This document shows positions 35,206 through 46,479 of a stretch of 64,000 nucleotides of DNA, piece by piece (within the stretch, counting starts at the first letter, position 1; each line of letters starts with the position of its first letter). The notes below the pieces were generated by a model that saw only the letters and a program-made list of their open reading frames with translations, was not told the DNA's origin and did not search any database. The position numbers and the translations under genes are program-made. This DNA comes from Berberis thunbergii (lineage: Eukaryota > Streptophyta > Magnoliopsida > Ranunculales > Berberidaceae). Where the stretch lies: positions 62,001 to 126,000 of the forward strand of contig QNQO01002057.1 of NCBI GenBank assembly GCA_003290165.1, written 5' to 3'.

Positions 35206-36092
35206 TAGGGATGACAACGGGGCGAATTTGAATAAATCCATCCCCGCCCCGTCAGGAATAACGGATCACCAAATCCTCCCCACCAATCTGTTTATAGATT
35301 TATTTAAAAACCAACTCCGCCCGGCACAAATATCCATTAAAAATTCTCTTAATCATTTGTGAGAAATCTCAGTTTATCCTAAAACCATAAAAAAATTACA
35401 AAAAAATAAAATAAAAAAAATCGATCAAAAGAATCTTGGATCTGATATCAGATCTCTGATCTTTGTTATGAGATCAGAGATGATCTGATAACAGATGATC
35501 TTTGATCTCAGATCTAAGATCTCTGATCCGAGATCTTTTCGAGATCTAAGATCTAAGATCTCTGATCTGAGATATTTGATCTTGATTTCTCTTGCAGTGA
35601 GGGAAAGGCCGGGGAAGGGAGGAGATCGGAAAGTGGGTGATCTTGATTTCTCTTGCAGTGATCTTGATTTCACTGGTTTTGGCTAGACTAAGAACTTTTG
35701 TCACTGTCCGTGAGAAGGAGACGACCCGTCAACCCGAAGGAGATGCTTCGCTGGTTTTGGGCATGGCTGGTTTCGACCTTCGCTGGATTCGGCCTTCGCT
35801 GTGAGAAGAGTGAGAGTCGAATTGAGATTTGAAATGTGAGATTGTGAGAAGAGAGTGAAAAATATACGGGGTTTGATCCCTTTATATAATTAAAGGGCAT
35901 TTTGGTAATTTTATCGGTTAAACGGATTTCCGCGGGGCGGATATGGTCAAATCCGTATCCGCCCCGATTAATAAACGGATATAGATTGAAAATCCTTATC
36001 TGCCCCAAAATCCAATGACCCTTTACCAAATCCTCCATAAACGGAGCGAGTGGGGCGAATATCCGTGAAAATCCGCCCCACTGCCATCCCTA
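35206..36092 (+). mobile_element. Non-autonomous hAT element, 887 bp
   Basis: Terminal inverted repeats are TAGGGATGACAACGGGGCG on the left and, reversed, TAGGGATGGCAGTGGGGCG on the right. The flanks ggcaagaa (35198-35205) and agcaaaaa (36093-36100) match at 6 of 8 positions. The interior contains a GATCT-rich array (35430-35590) and no transposase. It lies only 120 bases from the preceding hAT element. Confidence 0.88.
35430..35590. repeat. GATC-rich palindromic array inside a hAT element
   Basis: Dense repetition of 'gatctgagatctaagatct'-type words in both orientations. Confidence 0.85.
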
Positions 36093-36171
36093 AGCAAAAA
36101 GATATTTAATGTGAGATATTATTGAATTTATGCATCGTGTCACCCTTCATTCATATTATAAGCATGCTCAC

Positions 36172-36174
36172 TAG
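36172..36174 (+). other. Target-site duplication TAG, left of CACTA element 2
   Basis: TAG precedes CACTACTAAAAAAA and is repeated directly after the right end at 45328-45330. Confidence 0.85.
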
Positions 36175-36199
36175 CACTACTAAAAAAATCCCCTTTTGC

Positions 36200-37400
36200 G
36201 ACGACTCGTAGCGCGACGAGGGAAGTTTTGTCGCTCAAAATTATCATGGCGCGACAACATATTTAAAATTGTCACGCAAGTACAAAAAAGAGCTAACTAC
36301 TTAACGCGACGAGCGGTTTCGTCGCGTCATAACCTCTGTCGCGATGCAAGTAAAGCCTTCGTCGCATACCTAATATGCGACAACGTGTCGTCACTTAAAA
36401 CCAAATATTTCGTCACCCTAAAACACCTAGGGCTACGTTTAAACGACCAACTTGAATATCCTCTGGCGACACACTATTTCGTCGCCTAAATATAGCTTAG
36501 GCGACGCACCAAAAGCCTTCATCGCCTAAACTTTGCCACTTTGAACAACACCCTAGGGCGACAAACTTTGTCATCGCCTAAAGATATCTTACGTGACGAA
36601 GCGGAAAGCTTCGTCGCCTAACGTATTCACAACAAAAATACCTTCGAGGGCGACAAACTTTGTCGTCGCCTGAAGATATCTTACACGACGGATTGGAAAG
36701 CTGCGTCGCCTAAAGTCTTCCCAACAAAGATACATCCTAGGGTGACAAACGTCGTCGCCGCCTAAAGATAGTGTACGCGACGAATAGGAACCCTTCGTCG
36801 CATCAAGTATTCACAACAAAGATTCGTCGCTTAAAGAGAGTCGGTTCATCGCCAAAAACATCCTAGCGTGACAAACCTTGTCGTCGCCGAAAGATATCTT
36901 ACGCGACGAATTGGAAAGCTTCGTCGCCTAAAGGCTTACATTCTAGGGTGACAAACTTTGTCGTCGCCTGAAGCTATCATTCGAGACGAAGTGGAACGCT
37001 TCGTCGCAGCAAGTACTCACAACAAAGATTCCTCGCTTAAAGAGGGTCGGTTCATCGCCTAAAACATCCTAGGGCGACAAACTTTTTCGTCGCCTGAAGA
37101 TAGCCTACGCAACGATTTTGAAAGCTTCGTCGCCTAAAGTCTTACATCCTAGGGCGACAAACGTCGTCGTCGCCTAAAGATAGCGTACGCGACGAATAGA
37201 AACCCTTCGTTGCATCAAGTACTCACAACAAAGATTCGTCGCTTAAAGAGAGTCGGTTCATCGCCTAAATCATCCTAGGGCGACAATCTTTGTCGTCGCC
37301 TGAAGATATCTATCGCGACGAAGTGGAAAGCTTCATCGCATAAAGTCTTCCCAACAAAGATTCGTCGCTTAAAGCGAGCAGGTTCATCGCACAAGCTCAG
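36200..37400. repeat. Left subterminal repeat array of CACTA element 2
   Basis: Short 'gcgacgaa/ttcgtcgc' motifs sit inside larger tandem units of roughly 110-140 bases that share the phrases 'cctagggcgacaaactttgt' and 'aacaaagattcgtcgcttaa'. Confidence 0.88.
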
Positions 37401-37824
37401 GTCTGCGTTTTTCACTATTTTCTCCTATCATTTTATTCTTTTTCTCTGCTCGATTGATTTCTCTCCCTATATACTCCAAGCTTCCAGCACTTAATTAGGC
37501 TTCGTCTTCTCTTTGTGTCGCCGGCGCCGGCCACACCTCCAATATTCTCTCTCTTTCACTTGGAAAACGGTGAGGAAATTGCTAATTTTTTTATTTTTTG
37601 AAATTTCATGAAATTAGGTTGCTATCATGTGGATTTTTGGGAGTGTCTCACATTGTTTTTCGAGTGCATACTAGATATTTATTAATTAATAATATCTACA
37701 TCGTCCACTTGAAGAATTGTAATTGAGATGCTGCTGAAATTTTTCCACATTGAAACCTAATCGCATTAGTGTCGTTAACACTCTTTAATTCTCATGTTTT
37801 GTTTATAAACTGAAAACAGGCGTA

Positions 37825-38904
37825 ATGGAAAGACAGTGGATACAAAATCAGGACGAATGCTGTGATGAATATTTAAATGGGATCGAGAACTTCATTGAGT
37901 TTGCAAGGGCACATGTCACTGGTGCGACGAATCATATCAAGTGTCCGTGTCAATGTTGTAACAATTGTTTGTGGCAGACATTCAATATGGTTCGATATCA
38001 TTTGGCGAGGTATGGGATGATTCTGAATTATACGAGATGGATTTATCATGGGGAGCAACGAGAATTTGGTTCTACTTCATCGAATTCCCAGCCACTTGTG
38101 CCACACATTGATGAAACGTCCATGAATGATAATGACCAAGTTATGGGTATAATAAATGACGCTTATCCATATGCATCGATGAACGAAGATGACATTGATG
38201 ATATGATAGGAGATACCGTACCTCCCAACATGCTGCAAAGTGAAGAGTTAGAAAACTGTGAAAGACTGTTGAAACAAGCCCAACAAGCATTATACCCAGG
38301 TTGCACAGAGTTCTCCCTGCTTACTGCCATTGTGGAGTTGATGCATTGCAAAGTGAAACATCATATGTCGAATAAGTGTTTTTCTCATTTAATGGGAATT
38401 ATGAAGCGGATGCTTCCGAAGGAAAACATTTTGCCTGAGGATTATCGCAACGCGCAGAAATTGTTGAATGGTCTTGGTTTGGGGTATCAAAAGATTCATG
38501 CTTGCAAATACAACTGTGCATTATTTTATAAGGAAATTGAAGGGATGGATGCATGCCCTGTGTGCAATGAGCCAAGATATAAGCCTAATTCTGGTAATAA
38601 AACGAAGAAAATTCCACAAAAGGTTTTGCGTTATCTTCCACTGAAGCCCAGATTGCAGCGACTGTACATGTTGAAGCACACTGCGAGTCATATGAGATGG
38701 CACAAGGAAGGAAGGGTTGATGATGATTTTTTGAGACATCCTGCTGATGGAGAGGCTTGGAAAGCATTCGATACTATGTATCCCGATTTTGCAGAAGACC
38801 CGCGCAATGTCGGATTGGGGGTTGCAACTGATAGATTTAATCCGTTCGGGAATATGATGACGAATATGATGTTGAGGTATCACCTGCAAAAGATGGAGTT
38901 TTAG
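37825..38904 (+). pseudogene. CACTA transposase (TNP2/TnpD) with the catalytic core deleted
   Basis: The frame has an N-terminal transposase-associated domain (FIEFARAHVT; zinc-ligand-like CPCQCCNN at residues 40-47; RYHLARYGMI). Next comes the start of the Tnp2 domain: KRMLPKENILPEDYRNAQKL, zinc-finger-like CKYNC (227-231) and CPVC (244-247), RWHKEGR (291-297), HPADGEAWKAFD (305-316) and GVATDRFNPFGNM (332-344). In intact transposases several hundred residues with the DDE catalytic site follow FNPFGNM. Here the frame ends 15 residues later (359 aa). Another frame resumes with an acidic tail (DEFEEEVESDYSTDSD) ending at TAA 38976-38978, so N- and C-terminal ends are fused across an internal deletion. 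A leader intron (donor near 37570, acceptor near 37822) and a TATA-like 'ctatatact' near 37467 lie upstream. Confidence 0.88.
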
Positions 38905-39179
38905 GAGAATCTAAGGCAACCATGTCAGATGAATTTGAAGAAGAAGTCGAAAGTGATTACTCTACTGATTCAGATTAAATACATTTGAAGGAATATAATT
39001 TGTTAGGTCGTTTACAAGATGTTGATAATATTATGTATTTTGTTAGTTCATTTAATTGAATTTGTTAATGTACTATGAATTTTTTACCATAAATTTGTTA
39101 AATGAATGCCGAAGTTCAATTAATTAATTAAATAATGATATAAAATTTTTTCTCTAAAATAAACAAATGTGATGTTTGT

Positions 39180-39330
39180 GCGACAAAATTAGAATATTTC
39201 GTCACACAAAATTTCCCCCCTTAAAAACTCGGCGCGTGCTTTTGGCGGCAAAAAAATTGGGGTGAAATTTTGAATACTGGCGCGACGAATTGTATGATAT
39301 ATAGCGACGAAGGCTTCGTCGCGCAAAATC
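39180..39330. repeat. Internal block of CACTA-2 subterminal motifs
   Basis: 'gcgacgaa' and 'cttcgtcgcgcaaaa' motifs like those of the termini occur in the middle of the element, just after the transposase remnant. Confidence 0.6.
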
Positions 39331-39389
39331 AAACCCATTTTATGAAAACTCAAACCGACGTCTCCTCTCACTCTGTCGTCCCAAATCAC

Positions 39390-39655
39390 AGCAGATGCAA
39401 CGAGTTCATCTGAGTTCGTTCTCTGAGTTCATCTGGGTTCATCAATTGCAAAATCGATTGCTTCTCTGATGCAAAATCGATTGCTTCTCTGAGTTCAAAA
39501 TCAATGCAAAATCGATTGCTTCTCTGAGTTCATCTGGGTTGGTGATTGCTTCTTTGAACTCAGATCTCTGAGTTCGTGATTGCTTCTCATCAATCTCTGA
39601 GTTCGTGATTGCTTCTAATCGATCTCTGAGTTTCTCTCTTGGCAGAGAAGGTAAG
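39390..39655 (+). repeat. Degenerate tandem repeat in a leader-like region
   Basis: The words 'aaaatcgattgcttctctga' and 'ctctgagttcgtgattgctt' repeat with variation and end at a donor-like 'gagaaggtaaga'. It may be the untranslated first exon of a second gene of the element. Confidence 0.6.
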
Positions 39656-40029
39656 ATCTCATTTCCTCTCTTGTTTCATGGAGTTTTGTGATTTGGATCG
39701 TTTCTACAATGGGTTTTCGTAAAAATTGAAGCTTTGATTGTTTGGTTGGCTAATCATGATATTGGGTTTCTTTGAGGTGGTATCAAGGGGAGGGATCTGT
39801 GTGGGTTTTGATAGTATTTGAAGTTTTGTTGAGTAGTTATGATTTTGGCAAAGAAATCTGCAGTATTAGCTGTGATTTTGGCAAAGAAATCACCTTTGAA
39901 AAGCTATATTTAGTTGCATTTAGCGATTATGTTTGTGATTCTCATTATGCTTGTTTAAATTAGGGATTCTGTACTATTACCATAACTTGCTGAAAAAATG
40001 TGACAATCACTGTTTTGGCGTACGAGTTG

Positions 40030-40368
40030 CAGATTATTGAGCAGTGCAAACTCCGCATCCTTTCTGTGAAACCACAACATGGCTTGCTAATCATAAGGTA
40101 GCTGGTTCAGATTCAAAGTTGCTTATCATTTTTCATAGTTTTATGTTATATATAAGTAACAGGTAGACATTCTTTTCATCCTTCCTATTTCAGGCTTCTT
40201 TGCTATCTGTTTATCTTGTTATATATTTAGCTGGTGTCGTAGGAGGAGCTTCTGCTTGGTATGCATTTGGGCTCACACAACAACAAATATTTTATCTATC
40301 AGTGAGCCTACTGTTCTTGTCGTCGATGCATTTGCAGTAGAAATTTCTGACTATCAGGTCAATGTTGA
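40030..40368 (+). pseudogene. Unidentified exon pair with a hydrophobic, membrane-like peptide
   Basis: Candidate exons are about 40031-40097 (acceptor gttgcag, donor ggtagct) and about 40195-40368 (acceptor tttcag, donor ggtcaat). One joint reading gives QTPHPFCETTTWLANHK, then ASLLSVYLVIYLAGVVGGAS, then AWYAFGLTQQQIFYLSVSLL, with a stop after SSMHLQ. It suggests one or two transmembrane helices. I do not recognise the gene, and the frame choice is uncertain. It is probably another captured host piece inside CACTA element 2. Confidence 0.35.
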
Positions 40369-41289
40369 TCTATCCTATATAATTTGTTGCAAAATATTAT
40401 GCATTTCCTTCTGACCTTATGGAGATTATTATTATTATTATTTTTCATTTCTTGTAGAAAAGAACTAAGAGCTTGCTTAGAGTATGATCACCCTCATTGT
40501 TTAAGACAAGTAGAGCTAGGTTTTATAAGTGAATTTACTTCATATCTATAATAATACTCGAGATTCCCAACTCTTATGGAGTAATTCTATCTTTGTACAT
40601 ATATTTCTACGTACCATTCTCAAATGGTCAGTCAGCTATATATCTCAATAGCGAGAATCGCCTATACACAGATAATTTTCCTTTGAGAAGATGGGGAAAA
40701 AACCCAGTACCAATGCTTTCGCAGGTTCTCAATTTGGTTCTTTTAGGAAAAAAAATTGTTAACCCACAAGTTTGATAATTAGATGACCTGCTTAGTTAAC
40801 ATGGGGTGTAATTATGTGAAGAAAAAAAAATGAAAAAAATTGGTGGTGATCTGTTATGCTCTGCTTTCAGAATTATGGAATCCTACATTTCTTCGAGACA
40901 AGTTGCCACTTTAACTACTTCAAGCAGAAATGTACCTCTGGTGCATAGAAATCCTTCTGTTTCGCATCAAAGTTCCATGTAACATAGACTGACATGTAAT
41001 ATTCTCTCATCAAATGCAACTTGGGGTCCTCTGTTCTTAAGGTCCTCTTCCACCCATTCACTTGTAACCACAACCCCTCCTTCCCTCACAGAGTTTCCCC
41101 TCCCACTATAAGGGTACCCATCCAATGAACCTTGATAAGTGATTCAATCATGTCTACAATTTCAGAAAACATGAACATGTGCCCATCACCATCAAGTTTT
41201 GATTGATATATAGTGGTTTTTGATTCCTTCCTATCTACTATCTAATGGTAGATATTCTGATTTCTAAGTAAAGGGAGTGCTATAACAGT

Positions 41290-41580
41290 TGGTCCCTGAC
41301 TTTGTCTACTACTAACCTCTTGGACAATGTGTCTAAGCTTCACTCTACTACAAAAAGAGGAATCTATTGATCATTTGGCACTCTCTTTCTCACCACCTCC
41401 AATCTCTTTGTTTTTTAAAAATGGGTCTAGGATAGATTGTTACATCCCATGGTTTGGATCATTTGGCGGGAAAGAAACAATAGAATTTTCAAAGCTAGTA
41501 GGAAGGAAATAGATAAATTGTGGATTAATGTTAAGGTGACTTTGTGCTTTTTGATAGCTTCATTATAAACTCAATATTAG
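41290..41580 (+). mobile_element. LINE fragment (zf-RVT end) inside CACTA element 2
   Basis: Translation gives CLLQKEESIDHLAL-like and IWRERNNRIFKASRKEIDKL-like pieces in adjacent frames. These match the C-terminal cysteine/histidine region and the WRERNNRIF motif of plant L1-type LINE proteins. Confidence 0.7.
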
Positions 41581-42391
41581 TAATGATGGAATCTTTGAGG
41601 TTCTTACATTTCGAGTAGACAGGAGATAGAAATGTTAGCTGGTAATGCATTACTTAATATGTTTACATGCCAATTGCAAACTCAATATTCTATCATGATA
41701 TTCTCTTCCATTCCTGGACTTGTATTTGATTTAGCTTCAAAGTTATTGTTTTTAAAGCATGTTGATGTTGTTTTACTTAGTGCTCATATGCCCATTAACC
41801 ACCCAGACTCCCAGAGTCTGCTTGGAAGCAGTAAAAGATGCCCTGATGAAGCATAGTTGTGCATGTTCTGCTGCTGGAAAAATGAGATTACTATTTGTAA
41901 CCAACATATGAAACTGTAAAATTGTCTTCCCCTGAATCTGAAACCTAGTAGAACATTGTTGATTTTGCTATTGCATGAGGATTCTACCTAAATCCTATCT
42001 GAAATAATATATTCAATCAGCACCAAAAGTTCCTTAAATGTTATCAGAATTGTTATTCTTAATAAAAAAAAATGGGAGATCAATAGGTTATTGAAAAAGA
42101 GAAGAAATGGGAGGAAAGTGTAGATAGGAGATAGAGAAAGGAGGAAATATTTGAACATTTTCTCTTTTTATTGGCAGCTAGGAACTGTGTGATCTTATTA
42201 GGGAGGATTTGCACAATAGTTTCGCTCTGCTTTTGCAATTTGAGTAGAATGTTATCATTTTTGGTAGTTAATAATATGATCTTGCAGTTTTTAGTTGGGT
42301 ACATTATTGGATCATTATACTGAAGCTTAGGTTACAACTATATAGATTAAACTTCTCATGATCTCATCTATTTAATGTTTTGTTGGTGCAG

Positions 42392-44368
42392 ATCAAGAAC
42401 CGATCAGGGGCAGTGAACCTCCAAAGAGGCAGCGAAGGTGGAATTCAGAAAGTGTTAAAATTCCTGAAATAAAGTCCTCAGGTCTCACCCCTTTAACAAC
42501 ACCGAAGGATGCATTCCAGTCCAGTATCTCCAAGCGCAACTTTTCTAGATCGGACTCGACACTTAACGGTGGAGACACACCAAAGGAGCGTGTTGGTAAG
42601 ATATTATAACTCGGTGTTCTGAATTGTAAATGCACCACATTTATTTTGTATTTTAATCTTGGATTGCTCTGTTTCATCTTGGCAGTTCCACCATCGCAGA
42701 AATCTCCTAGCAACTCTCTCAGGATTGATAACTTTCTCAGGCCATTTACCCTGAAAGCTGTACAAGAGCTTCTGGGTAAAACTGGTACAGTGCAATTTTT
42801 GGATGGACCACATTAAGACCCACTGCTATGTGATGGTATGCCTTTCTTTTCCATATCCTCTATTTCCTCTTTCCTTAATCTTGTCACCATGTTATTTATT
42901 TATTCATTTTATGGTCCTTCGGCAAGCTTGAATCGAGTAAATTTTTTTTTATTGATAAGCAAGACATACTAGAGAATTGTATTAAAATGGCAACCACGAG
43001 TGAGATGCTCGTGGAGCCAAGAAAAGGAGGCAAGAGATATAACCAAAACAACACTTGTATCTTTGTTGAATATTAAGCATATGAAGATCACACCTTTTGC
43101 TTTTAAAAAACTTTTGATTTTGTCTTTCTGGATTACCTGCAAACTTGCAACAATCAGCTGGTACTGAATCCAGTTTTCCTTCGAAGATACAGTTCTATTT
43201 TTCCAATGGTTGGCCCCCTGAATAAGAGAAATCCCTAGTAGGAAATCTACCCCTAAACAGTAATCACAAGCACTTCATCTCCTCAGAGAAAGGACACAAG
43301 AAGAACAGGTGGTTGATTGTTTGTTGATCATACCAAAAAGGCTGTACTTATTAATGAGCCACTGACCAGATGAGAAAGTTAGTTCTAGGGGAGAAGATGG
43401 AGACATGGAGTTTTGTTTGAGGTAGGAGCTGTCCACTGTCATTCAAATCAAACAGGTTTAAGCCTGTCGTCCAACCGAATCGGGAAGGCAAGCTCCCATT
43501 CATACAAACTTATGCCCATATCATCCGAAGGAATGAAGAACTGTGACATGGCACCAGTCTGCCTCAAGGAGATGTTGATCAGATTTTGGAATCTCACTTT
43601 TAATATTTTTTCAACAAACCAAAATTTGAAGCTCATTACCAACGAGTCATCAAAACTCAAGACTGCCTTTATGTTCATAATTTCCGCTTTGGTTTATCCA
43701 AAATGTGATAGATAGGTCAATGGAAACCTCGGTAAATTGTCAAGATGAAAACGTAGGGTTTGTCTGACTGTTGATTTGACTTTTTTGGTACTGAATTCGC
43801 TGCTTCTCTTATTTGTCAATTTATATTTTAGTTGAGCACAATTTTACAAAGTCAATTTGGAAATTCAGTATACAATTTTTATTTTTGTTTACATTTGGGT
43901 TTACTATCTGCTTATCATAAATAAAATCTTTTGCAGTTTTCTTCAGTGGAAGAAGCTACAAAGACTAGGAATGTTGTATACAACCTACAATGACCTACTA
44001 ATGGAGGAAAACTCCTGGTTGCTGATTTTGTTGACCCACAAGAAGTGAAAATACGAGCTAAGGTGCCTCTTCAGTCTCCCGTAACTCCTAGTAACATCAA
44101 GACCACACCCTCAGCTCCATCTCAACTACAAGCCTCACCTCGCCAACATGTCCCCAAGCAACATCTTCTTGCCCCACCTTTGCTCCCCACACCACCAGCA
44201 CTGTCTGATCCACCTACAACAAGGGAACGTCTTCCTCCACCACCACCAGTAACAAAATCTGAGGCAATTAGGTGGAGTATGTTATTAGGGGTTCTCCAGC
44301 AGTCGGTGATTAATTTGTCGAGCCTCCCGCTACTATCAACAAATCATCATCAGCCACCACATCCCTAA
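42392..44368 (+). pseudogene. ACINUS: Captured C-terminal part of Acinus (SAP/RRM nuclear protein), decayed
   Basis: Exon 42392-42595 reads QEPIRGSEPPKRQRRWNSES and LTPLTTPKDAFQ. Exon 42686-42835 reads PPSQKSPSNSLRIDNFLRPF then TLKAVQELLGKTG, the start of the RRM-like region. Exon 43937 onward reads FSSVEEATKTRNVVYNLQ, then NGGKLLVADFVDPQEVK, then a Pro-rich tail. This order matches plant Acinus, a nuclear protein of the exon-junction/splicing complex. Two lesions are visible: a one-base shift near 42800, where FWMDHIKTHCYV continues in another frame, and a TGA at 43991-43993 where the family has Trp. The upstream SAP-domain exons are absent. Intron borders are GT..AG. No product is expected. 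Confidence 0.85.
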
Positions 44369-44599
44369 AAAATGTACTGATGTGTTTTTTTAATTTGTAA
44401 CTATACAGTACGGTTTAAAAATTTTAATTTGTAATGGATACATTGTGATTTTACATTATTAATTTGTAAAGTTAATAGTATTTAAATAAATTAGTAAAAC
44501 CTTTCTATGCGTGAGACGATTCAATTAATAAATATTTCAAATTTAATTAAAATAAATATTTGAATTAAAAGATTTCAAAATTATTAAACAGAACTTTAA

Positions 44600-45310
44600 G
44601 CGACAAAAATTTTCGTCGCATAAGAATAGATCAAGCGTGTTTTGATCGACGGAACCTGTGTGACAACATTAGAGTGATGAATATTGTTGTCGCATAAAGA
44701 ATATCTTGTGCAATGAAAGGTTCGTCACCATTGAGTTAAGCCGACAAAGTCTAACACGACGAAAGAGATCGTCACGATTGAGTTATGCCGACAAAGTTTA
44801 ATGCGATGAAATAGATCATCGCGTAAGTATATTTTGCACGAAGAAAAATTCTATTTCTTGCGACGAAATTAGCGTCGCGTAAAACAGCATTACGCGACGC
44901 ACCCTTATGCAACGATCTTTGGTGTCGTCGCGCAAAAGGATTTCATAGCGACGAAGATTTATTTTCGTCGCGCAAAGATTTGCGAGAGTGTCGTCGAGCA
45001 AAAAGGATTTTGTAGCGACGAAGATTTAGTTGCGTCGCGCAAAGACTTGCGAGACAGAGCTGTGGTGTCGTCGCGCAAAAAATGCATTTGTAGCGACGAA
45101 GCTTATTTTCGTCGCGCAAAGACTTGCGAGACAGAGCTGTGGTGTCGTCGCGCAAAAAGGCATTTGTAGCGACGAAGATTATTTTTCGTCGCGCAAAGGC
45201 TTGCGAGACAGAGCTGTGGTGACAACCTTTGCGCGACGAATATTTTGTCGCCCATTATTTATGACGACGAAATGTTGTCTATAGCGACAATTTTGACTAC
45301 GTCGCTAAAG
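44600..45310. repeat. Right subterminal repeat array of CACTA element 2
   Basis: 'gcgacgaa' motifs, with three or four larger tandem units of about 85 bases containing 'gcgcaaagacttgcgagaca' and 'gagctgtggtgtcgtcgcgc' (about 44940-45230). Confidence 0.88.
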
Positions 45311-45445
45311 GCCTTTTTTTTGTAGTGTAGGCCTTAAAGCTAAAGGCCTATGAATAGCTATTTTGTTCGTACAATTTACATTTCCAAGTGGTTAAAAACT
45401 GCAAGTATATTTACAGTAGTCTTTTTGCCTTGTAGAGGGAGCATC

Positions 45446-45560
45446 ATTATCAAAGCCCATTTTTGATACTTTCAGGGCCGATTACATAGATTTTAGTTCT
45501 CCAAACAATGTGGTTTTTCCATATATCCTCTCCTAATTCAAGTTCAAGGATGTCTTTAAG
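45446..45560 (+). repeat. RTE-like LINE 3'-end fragment, degraded
   Basis: The phrases 'catcattatcaaagccca', 'cgattacatagattttagtt' and 'ccatatatcctctcctaatt' match in order the better preserved copy at 48672-48870. Confidence 0.5.
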
Positions 45561-45827
45561 GCATAAGCCAATAAAATGTTTTCAAACTTTTAATGAAATC
45601 ATGTAAAAGAGATGATCTTTAGTTTAAAACAGTTAAAAAAATGTAATTATAGATCACTAGGCTGTGGACGCACTATACATGCGCGAATATTCAGTATTTT
45701 TATAATTTTAATTCTATAACTTCAATTATAAGTAAAATTAAAAATTTAGGAGATTTGATCAAAGATTTCTAAGCAAAATAATCATAAAAATATTGTAATC
45801 AAATATTACACTCACTGTTGTAAGTGC

Positions 45828-46205
45828 CTATTTATACTTTGTAGATAATTGAGGCCTTCAAATAAATTATATATAATTAATCAATGCTTGAGAGTATGTT
45901 GGTTTTGATTGTAAAAAATATATATGCAGAGGGCAAAATAGGAAATTAAAAGTTTGACATAAGGGCCTTGTTATAGTTTATAAATAATTGAGGGTCTCAA
46001 ATAAATTATGTTAGGAGTTTAAGTATAACTAATCAATGTTTAAGAAGAGTTTATTTTGATTGTAAAAATATAGAATGTAGAGGACAAAATGGGAGTAAAA
46101 GTTAGATGTAGGGGCCTATTTGTAGTTTACATATATATGGAGGAATAAAATAAATTATGTTCGGGCTTAATTATAATTAAGTAATATTTAGAAGGGGTTG
46201 GTTTT
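45828..46205. repeat. Diverged tandem repeat, about 140 bp unit, nearly three copies
   Basis: Units start near 45828, 45962 and 46110. Each contains 'gggcct..tt.tagttta', 'ataaattat', 'taatcaatgtttaagaag'-like, 'tttgattgtaaaaa' and 'gaggacaaaatggga'-like words. Confidence 0.65.
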
Positions 46206-46479
46206 AAATATAACGACAAATTTACAAAAACACCGTTCCTCAAGCCCGTTTTCGTTACAAAGTTAGATGTAATTTTAAGGATAGAAGGTAGAGATCATGA
46301 CTACATGCACAGTGTCGGAGCCAGGATTTTCGTTGAATGGGGGTAGAGTGATGAGTCATATTTAACTAATGATAATATAATAATTAAGTACTTTAATATA
46401 ATTTTTGTTAAATTTTGAACAATACATAAATAACTATACAAAACACCAATTGCTAAACAGAACTTCATCTAATCCATGG

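Larger units (their letters stand above)
36175..45327 (+). mobile_element. CACTA (En/Spm) element 2, about 9.2 kb, with defective transposase and captured Acinus gene piece
   Basis: The left end is CACTACTAAAAAAA; the right end, reversed, is CACTACAAAAAAAAGGCC. Subterminal arrays built on 'gcgacgaa' and 'ttcgtcgc' lie at 36200-37400 and 44600-45310. The interior has a TNP2-type transposase gene lacking its catalytic part, a tandem-repeat leader (39390-39650), an unidentified exon pair near 40 kb, a LINE scrap and a decayed Acinus fragment. A third block of 'gcgacgaa' repeats at 39180-39330 suggests a composite history. Confidence 0.93.

Noticed and set aside
36200..37400. Regularly spaced short repeats that could be mistaken for a CRISPR array
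   Set aside because: Repeats occur in both orientations, units are irregular, and they are subterminal repeats of a plant CACTA element bounded by matching TIRs and a TSD.
44045..44368. Proline-rich open frame as a stand-alone gene
   Set aside because: Its upstream residues continue the Acinus reading in the same exon, and a TGA interrupts the family sequence at 43991, so it is part of the Acinus pseudogene.
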